Assembly (NCBI RefSeq): GCF_013449375.1
Contig: NZ_JACDRR010000029.1
Span: 26,325 to 90,324, forward strand
Direction of reading: 5' to 3'
DNA length: 64,000 nt
Origin: Pectobacterium sp. CFBP8739
GTDB lineage: Bacteria > Pseudomonadota > Gammaproteobacteria > Enterobacterales > Enterobacteriaceae
Notes under the pieces: generated by a model
Told to the model about the DNA's origin: nothing
Seen by the model: the letters and a program-made list of their open reading frames with translations, nothing else
Databases searched by the model: none
Made by a program: the position numbers and the translations under genes
In this document: one piece after another, positions 58,792 to 64,000 of the stretch
Layout: every line of letters starts with the position of its first letter
How positions within the stretch are numbered: position 1 is the stretch's first letter

Positions 58792-59754
58792 TTAAGCACG
58801 TCTGGCTAACCAGAAAGTGCTTAACGCTTTCTGTAACCCAATGAAAGCAAAAAGCAGGAAACCAATGACGATTTTTGTCCACCATGAGCTCAAGGTGCCA
58901 TCAAACGTGATATACGTTTGAATCAAGCCCTGAATCAGTACGCCAAACAGGGTTCCCAATACGGTTCCAACACCACCGGTCAATAACGTACCGCCGATGA
59001 CAACGGCCGCGGTGGCGTCCAATTCCACGCCGCTTGCCGCCAGAGCATAGCCCGCCGAGGTATAGAGCGAAAACACAATGCCTGACAGTACCGCTAACGT
59101 ACTGGAAAGCATGTATATCTGAATCGTCGTCCGCCTGACAGGCACCCCCATCAGCTCCGCAGAATAGCTATTACCACCAATCGCATAAACACGGTTACCA
59201 AAGCGGGTACGATGCGCCATCACAATCCCCAGCAGCACGACAATCAGCATAATCAGCGCCAGAAAGGTAAAGCGTCCTCCATCAGGCATGCGCCATGCTA
59301 AACCCGCCAGTTGGCTATAGACCGGATGATCGATGGGTATCGACTCCTGTGAGACAATGAAGCTCATCCCTCGAACAAAGAACATCCCCGCCAGCGTGAT
59401 AATAAATGCGGGCAATTTGAGCGTATCGATAATCCATCCCATCACCCCGCCAAACATGGCTCCCATCACCAGCGCGATGGCGAATGCAAAGAAAGGATCG
59501 ATGCCATATGTCCCGATCAATTTGGCCAATAACACGCCGGTAAACGCAATGACTGACCCTACGGAAAGATCGATCCCGCCAGATAGAATGACAAACGTCA
59601 TCCCAACCGCCACGATCCCCAGAAACGCATTATCCGTCAGTAAATCAAAGAAAACGCGCGTCGAAGCAAAGCCTGGAAACTGGCTAAGACAGAATAAATA
59701 ACCCGCAATAAATACCAGAATAGTCATCAACAGGGGGAAGTGGCGTTTCAACAT
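58792..59754 (-). CDS. yjfF: Galactofuranose-type ABC transporter permease YjfF
   Basis: This 320-residue RbsC-family permease has about 8-10 membrane helices and conserved VILSGGIDLSVGSVIAFTG (about 56-74) and AVVIGGTLLTGGVGTVLGTL. It is the second permease of the ytfQRT-yjfF importer for galactofuranose known from E. coli. It overlaps the ytfT stop by 1 bp and is the last gene of the operon. Confidence 0.92.
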   Translation of the reverse strand: MLKRHFPLLMTILVFIAGYLFCLSQFPGFASTRVFFDLLTDNAFLGIVAVGMTFVILSGGIDLSVGSVIAFTGVLLAKLIGTYGIDPFFAFAIALVMGAMFGGVMGWIIDTLKLPAFIITLAGMFFVRGMSFIVSQESIPIDHPVYSQLAGLAWRMPDGGRFTFLALIMLIVVLLGIVMAHRTRFGNRVYAIGGNSYSAELMGVPVRRTTIQIYMLSSTLAVLSGIVFSLYTSAGYALAASGVELDATAAVVIGGTLLTGGVGTVLGTLFGVLIQGLIQTYITFDGTLSSWWTKIVIGFLLFAFIGLQKALSTFWLARRA

Positions 59755-60764
59755 TATGTTTTCCTCCTGAACAGATGATGCAGCGAAATACGCGGAGATT
59801 GCATAACCAAAACCAACAGAACGACGAGTGCCTTTAGAACCAGATTGAATTCCGGTCGATAGCCCGAAAGCAGGATGCCAGTATTCATACTCTGAATAAT
59901 CAATGCACCAACAACAGAGAGCAGCAAATTAAAACGACCGCCGAGTAGCGAGCCTCCACCGATCACAACGGCCAGAATCGCGTCTAATTCCAGCCAGAGC
60001 CCTGCGTTATTCGCATCCGCACCACGGATATCCGCCGTTACAATAACGCCCGCTACGGCGGCACACACGCCGCATGTGACATAAGCCGCGATTAATACCA
60101 GCTTCGTACTCACACCGGCGTTACGAGCTGAGCGTAGGTTAATCCCGACAGATTCGATAAATAGCCCAAGCGCCGTTTTACGCGTCAGCCCCCACAGCGC
60201 CAACAACACCACGCAGGCAATAATCACCGGCATGGGCAGATAGAACAGAGCCCCGTTGCCCAACTTAGCCAACCCGGCGCTATCAAAGGTAATAATCTGG
60301 CCTTCAGTAATCAGTTGAGCAATGCCGCGCCCGGCAACCATTAGCATTAACGTCGCAACAATCGGCTGAATCTGTAGCACCGCAACCAGAAAACCGTTCC
60401 ACAACCCGCACAGTGCGCCAACCAATAACGCAGTCAGCAGCACAGAAGGGAGTGGATAACCAGCCGCAGTCAACGTTGCGGCCGTCGCTCCTGCAATCGC
60501 CATGACGGCGCCAACCGATAAGTCGATACCGCCGGTAGCAATCACCAACGTCATGCCTAATGCCAGCAATGCAACAGGTGCCCCGCGATTAAGGATGTCG
60601 ACAAGGCTACCGAACAAGCGCCCGTCCTGAATGTGAAGGGAGAAGAAGTTTGGCGCGACCATACTATCAATCAATAGGATAGCTACCAGCGCCAGGAGCT
60701 GTGGCACGCCCTTGGTAAACGTTAGGCGCACTTTCTTGGCAGGTTTGATGTTATTGTCTGTCAT
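59754..60764 (-). CDS. ytfT: Galactofuranose-type ABC transporter permease YtfT
   Basis: This 336-residue RbsC-family permease carries VIATGGIDLSVGAVMAIAGA (about 79-98) and the late AVVIGGGSLLGGRFN. It forms the membrane channel with YjfF. Its start lies inside the 3' end of ytfR (14-bp overlap), indicating tight coupling. Confidence 0.92.
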   Translation of the reverse strand: MTDNNIKPAKKVRLTFTKGVPQLLALVAILLIDSMVAPNFFSLHIQDGRLFGSLVDILNRGAPVALLALGMTLVIATGGIDLSVGAVMAIAGATAATLTAAGYPLPSVLLTALLVGALCGLWNGFLVAVLQIQPIVATLMLMVAGRGIAQLITEGQIITFDSAGLAKLGNGALFYLPMPVIIACVVLLALWGLTRKTALGLFIESVGINLRSARNAGVSTKLVLIAAYVTCGVCAAVAGVIVTADIRGADANNAGLWLELDAILAVVIGGGSLLGGRFNLLLSVVGALIIQSMNTGILLSGYRPEFNLVLKALVVLLVLVMQSPRISLHHLFRRKT

Positions 60765-62271
60765 CAGTCGCCCCCGTTTGTACTGCGATAGCCTGCATCA
60801 CCGCGGCAACCGAGATCTCGCTGTGTTCAAGATGCGCAACGTGCTGTCTGTCACGTAACACAATGATGCGATCGGCATAACCGGTCAGTTCTTCCAACTC
60901 AGAAGAGATCACGAGTAACGCCATTCCCTGTTCACATAACTTCTCGATAAGACGAATGATTTCAGCGTGCGCGCCAACATCGATTCCTCGCGTTGGCTCA
61001 TCCAGAATCAAGAAGCGCGGCTCGGTTGCCAGCCAGCGCGATAGCAGGACTTTTTGCTGATTCCCGCCCGAGAGATATTGAATTTCCTGCTCTGGACTGG
61101 GCGTGCGAATCCCTAACAGGCTGATAAACTTTTCAGCAATACGAATTTGCTCACGTAAGGAAATGGGTTTCAGCCAGCCCCGCTGCGCCTGAAGCGCCAG
61201 AATGATGTTCTCTCGCACCGTTGCCGCACCGACAATGCCGTCAGTCTTGCGATCCTCAGGGCAATAGCCAAAACCCAGCTTTCCTGCTGCACGCGGCGTG
61301 CGAATGCTGACTGGTTTGCCATCCACTCTGGCCTCTCCGGCATCAGGCACGTTAATACCAAATATCAGCTGCGCGGTTTCTGTCCGACCAGAACCTAGTA
61401 GACCAGCAAGGCCAACTATTTCTCCTGGACGAACGGAAAGCTCGAAGTCATTGATCGAACCACGTCGACCATAGTGTTTAAACTGCACGATGGGCTCACC
61501 TGATACGTCACTGTGTTCTCCACGCTTCAATAACGTTTCATCAAAACTGTGTCCCAACATCATTTGGACTAATTCAATACGTGGTAATTCTGTGGCAGGC
61601 AATGTCCCGACTAATTTTCCATTACGCAAAACGGTAATTCTGTCACTAATGCGATAAACCTGATCCAAAAAGTGCGTCACAAATATCATAGCGATTCCGC
61701 GATCGCGCAACTTTCGCAATATATCCAGTAACATATCAACTTCTTTTGTATCAAGGCTTGCGGTCGGTTCATCAAGAATTAATACTTTAGCGGAAAGATC
61801 AATAGCTCGGGCGATAGCTACAATTTGCTGCACTGCAATTGAGTAATTACCAAGCGGATGGTTAACATCGATCATCAGTCCATAATTCAATAAAAGTGCT
61901 TCGGCCTGGCGCAGGATTTTATGTTGATCAACGATGCCCCAACGTGTGGGTTCACGACCAATAAATAAATTTGCTGCAACGGACAGATTCGGTAATAAAT
62001 TGACCTCTTGATATACGGTTCCGATACCCAATGACTGAGCGTGCGCAGTGCTAATAGGATTAATCGCCATGCCATCAAGAATAATATCGCCAGTTGAACG
62101 CTGATAGACACCGGTCAACGCCTTAATTAAGGTGGATTTTCCTGCACCATTCTCCCCTAATAGCGCCACTATTTCGCCACGATTAAGCGTGAAGTCCACC
62201 TGATCTAATGCTTTTACCCCCGGAAACTCAACGCTCATGCCCCGAATATCTAACAACCGTGTCGTTTCCAT
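60751..62271 (-). CDS. ytfR: Galactofuranose-type ABC transporter ATPase YtfR
   Basis: This 506-residue double ATPase of the sugar (RbsA/MglA) class is closely similar to E. coli YtfR. The first Walker A is GENGAGKST (about 37-45), the first Walker B LILDEPTAS, the second signature LSGGNQQKVLLSRW and the second Walker B LILDEPTRGIDVGAHAE. ATG 62271 is chosen because AGGTG lies 6 nt upstream; GTG 62280 and ATG 62277 are alternatives. The 191-bp gap to ytfQ is unusually long for this operon. Confidence 0.94.
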   Translation of the reverse strand: METTRLLDIRGMSVEFPGVKALDQVDFTLNRGEIVALLGENGAGKSTLIKALTGVYQRSTGDIILDGMAINPISTAHAQSLGIGTVYQEVNLLPNLSVAANLFIGREPTRWGIVDQHKILRQAEALLLNYGLMIDVNHPLGNYSIAVQQIVAIARAIDLSAKVLILDEPTASLDTKEVDMLLDILRKLRDRGIAMIFVTHFLDQVYRISDRITVLRNGKLVGTLPATELPRIELVQMMLGHSFDETLLKRGEHSDVSGEPIVQFKHYGRRGSINDFELSVRPGEIVGLAGLLGSGRTETAQLIFGINVPDAGEARVDGKPVSIRTPRAAGKLGFGYCPEDRKTDGIVGAATVRENIILALQAQRGWLKPISLREQIRIAEKFISLLGIRTPSPEQEIQYLSGGNQQKVLLSRWLATEPRFLILDEPTRGIDVGAHAEIIRLIEKLCEQGMALLVISSELEELTGYADRIIVLRDRQHVAHLEHSEISVAAVMQAIAVQTGATDDRQ

Positions 62272-62462
62272 CAGCATCACCTATGCAACAACTAAACAAG
62301 GCTACGTCATACCTGAGAAATATTATGGATAAGTAGGCTGGCAATATTCACTGTTCCGTAGTTTAACGGTGCAGAAAACATAGCAAACCCACTTTTCCAT
62401 ATTCATATTTCTGCTAGGTATTTGGCAAAGTTTATATCAACGATGAGTCCATAATATAAATA

Positions 62463-63419
62463 TCAATAACCGAGATCTTTCTTAGTTTCATATTCCTGTT
62501 TTGCTGTATCAGGCAGTAATAAACGTGATTCGGTTTGAATGAATTTTTCAGGCTGCTTGCCATCCTTCTTCATCGCTAATAAAGCATCAAAAGCAGGCCC
62601 TGCCATATTGGGCGTTAATTCAACGGTAGCATTAGCTTCGCCATTCATCATGGCTTTGAAAATATCAGGAACGCCATCAATGGAAACAACTTTTATCTGT
62701 GAACCTGGTTTTAAACCTGCTTCTTTAATTGCCTGAATAGCGCCTATAGCCATGTCATCATTATGTGCATAAACTGCACAGATATTTTTTCCATTCTGCT
62801 CGGCTTTAATGAAGCTTTCCATGACCTCTTTACCCTTGCTACGAGTAAAGTCTCCTGACTGTGAGCGAATAATTTTTATCTGCGAATCTGATACTATGCC
62901 TTCAGCAAATCCTTTCTTGCGATTTATCGCGACACTCGCCCCAACCGTTCCCTGTAACTCAACAACATTACAAGGTTTGCCGGCAGCCTCTTTCACGAGC
63001 CATTCTCCTGCCACCTTTCCTTCATAGACGCTATCAGAAGCAATAGCAGCGGCGTACAACGATGGATCGTTTACCTCAATCGTTCTATCAAGCAGGAACA
63101 CTGGAATTTTTGCTTCTTTAGCTTCCTGTAAGACTGGTGCCCATCCTGTCGCGACAACCGGAGCAATAAATATGGCATCTACGCCCTGAGCGATGAACGA
63201 CCGTACAGCCTTAATCTGATTCTCCTGCTTCTGCTGAGCATCCGCTATTTTTAACGTTACTCCACGCTTCTCGGCTTCCTGCTTTGATACTTTAGTCTCC
63301 GCAGAGCGCCATCCTGATTCTGAACCAATCTGGGAAAACCCAACAGTTAAGGGTTTTGCCTGTACGGCACCACATAATGCCGTACTTACAGCAACAGCTA
63401 CCAGTAAACGTCTGTACAT
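62463..63419 (-). CDS. ytfQ: Galactofuranose-type periplasmic binding protein YtfQ
   Basis: A 318-residue binding protein with a signal peptide ending near GAVQAKP (about residue 22). It matches E. coli YtfQ closely (LTVGFSQIGSESGWR, KIADAQQKQENQIKAVRSF, ELQGTVGASVAI, VYAHNDDMAIGAIQAIKEAGLKPG). E. coli YtfQ binds galactofuranose with high affinity and galactopyranose weakly. A strong ribosome binding site AGGAGGAG precedes the ATG. First gene of the operon. Confidence 0.95.
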   Translation of the reverse strand: MYRRLLVAVAVSTALCGAVQAKPLTVGFSQIGSESGWRSAETKVSKQEAEKRGVTLKIADAQQKQENQIKAVRSFIAQGVDAIFIAPVVATGWAPVLQEAKEAKIPVFLLDRTIEVNDPSLYAAAIASDSVYEGKVAGEWLVKEAAGKPCNVVELQGTVGASVAINRKKGFAEGIVSDSQIKIIRSQSGDFTRSKGKEVMESFIKAEQNGKNICAVYAHNDDMAIGAIQAIKEAGLKPGSQIKVVSIDGVPDIFKAMMNGEANATVELTPNMAGPAFDALLAMKKDGKQPEKFIQTESRLLLPDTAKQEYETKKDLGY

Positions 63420-63621
63420 ACTTAAACTCCTCCTGTGTAGTCTTACAGCTACTTAGTCAGATTCCAGGTACAGCATAGCGCTACGAATTTCTACTGTAGC
63501 GCTACCAATGTGATGTTGGCAGGTATCACTAACAAGTGAATGCACCTGAAGGATCGTTCTGAAAAACAACTTCCCTTCACTCAGGTTGTAGATAGTTTTA
63601 GTTCAAATATCGAACAAGGTG

Positions 63622-63637
63622 AATGAGCAAGTTCACA
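63622..63637 (-). promoter_or_regulatory. Possible CRP site upstream of ytfQ
   Basis: Minus-strand TGTGA-ACTTGC-TCATT against TGTGA-N6-TCACA: one perfect and one weak half-site. It lies about 200 bp before the ytfQ start, which suits a sugar operon, but the distance is long and the match only partial. Confidence 0.35.
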
Positions 63638-63819
63638 ACCTGGTATTACGGTTATTTTGTGCATATTTACAGCTAAATCAGCACGATCTATCAACAATAC
63701 ATTAGAGAATTTTATATATTAAATAACAACACGTGAGATTAATTAGGCATCCAGAGGAGAGAAATAACGAAGAAATTGGAAAGAAGGATACGAGACAGGA
63801 TCTAGCATAAAGTACAGAT

Positions 63820-63855
63820 CAAAAAAAACCCTTCACGATAACGTGAAGGGTTTTA
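63820..63855 (-). terminator. Terminator after tRNA-Trp
   Basis: The 11-bp stem AACCCTTCACG/CGTGAAGGGTT is followed on the minus strand by eight T. It ends the transcript coming from the rRNA/aspT/trpT side. Confidence 0.9.
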
Positions 63856-63857
63856 TT

Positions 63858-63933
63858 TGGCAGGGGCGGAGAGACTCGAACTCGCGACACCCGGTTTTGG
63901 AGACCGGTGCTCTACCAACTGAGCTACGCCCCT
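63858..63933 (-). tRNA. trpT: tRNA-Trp (CCA)
   Basis: A 76-nt cloverleaf with encoded CCA end and anticodon CCA in the arm CCGGTCTCCAAAACCGG. The next tRNA upstream is aspT, as in the E. coli rrnC operon tail. Confidence 0.97.
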
Positions 63934-63944
63934 AAATTACGCTT

Positions 63945-63980
63945 AATATTATGCCTGCTGAAGTTAGCAGGCATAATATT
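63945..63980. repeat. 15-bp perfect inverted repeat between aspT and trpT
   Basis: Arms AATATTATGCCTGCT (63945-63959) and AGCAGGCATAATATT (63966-63980) are perfectly complementary around a 6-nt loop. It lies 12 nt upstream of tRNA-Trp within the presumed rrn transcript. It may be an RNase processing stem, separating the two tRNAs. Confidence 0.7.
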
Positions 63981-63987
63981 TAATAAG

Positions 63988-64000
63988 TGGCGGAACGGAC
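63988..64000 (-). tRNA. aspT: tRNA-Asp, 3' end only
   Basis: The last 13 bases on the minus strand read GTCCGTTCCGCCA, the acceptor 3' strand and CCA of enterobacterial tRNA-Asp. The rest lies beyond the window. With trpT downstream, this marks the tail of an rrnC-like operon. Confidence 0.8.

Larger units (their letters stand above)
63420..63857. other. Upstream region of ytfQ
   Basis: This 438-bp AT-rich stretch between tRNA-Trp and ytfQ holds the ytfQ promoter region, a candidate CRP site (63622-63637) and the terminator of the rRNA/tRNA transcript at its right end. No ORF, RNA gene or integrase-type remnant was seen. Confidence 0.55.

Overview
The window is a 64 kb stretch of an enterobacterial chromosome, most likely Pectobacterium or another soft-rot Pectobacteriaceae. 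That assignment is inferred from protein similarity to E. coli, from gene order, and from the accessory genes; no 16S gene is present. The backbone follows the E. coli order from cyaY to the downstream end of an rrnC-like operon: cyaY, cyaA, hemCDXY, glmZ, the proM-leuT-hisR-argX tRNAs, the enterobacterial common antigen (ECA) genes, rho, trxA, rhlB, gppA, rep, ppiC, ilvCY, ilvLGMEDA, comM, maoP, hdfR, trpT and aspT. The window opens inside cyaY and closes inside aspT.

Region by region: 1-8.5 kb holds frataxin, an MFS transporter, adenylate cyclase (TTG start) and the divergent hemCDXY operon, with a CRP site between cyaA and hemC. 8.6-9.1 kb holds the GlmZ small RNA with a -24/-12 sigma-54 promoter and three GlrR-type boxes. 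9.1-14.7 kb is an accessory six-gene operon: fumarase/adenylosuccinate-lyase-type lyase, GNAT acetyltransferase, amino-acid ABC transporter (3 genes) and M20 deacetylase. It best fits uptake and breakdown of S-(2-succino)cysteine or a related succinated thiol. A periplasmic histidine acid phosphatase and four tRNAs follow. 17-29.2 kb is the ECA operon, lacking rffH. 29.5-37 kb is the rho-ppiC housekeeping block.

36.9-44.5 kb is an insertion relative to E. coli: the divergent putA/putP proline genes with PutA operators, then a LysR regulator divergent from an F420-reductase-like oxidoreductase. 44.6-55.5 kb is branched-chain amino acid synthesis: ilvC/ilvY, two small unknown genes, and ilvLGMEDA with leader peptide, attenuator and an intact ilvG. 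55.9-58.8 kb carries comM, maoP and hdfR. 58.8-63.4 kb carries a galactofuranose-type ABC importer (ytfQRT-yjfF) placed between hdfR and trpT.

Most of the window is conserved core. The least ordinary parts are the succinyl-thiol operon, three in-frame 18-bp repeats just before ilvY, a perfect hairpin in front of the ABC permease, and an uncharacterised LysR/oxidoreductase pair. No insertion sequence, prophage or CRISPR array was seen.
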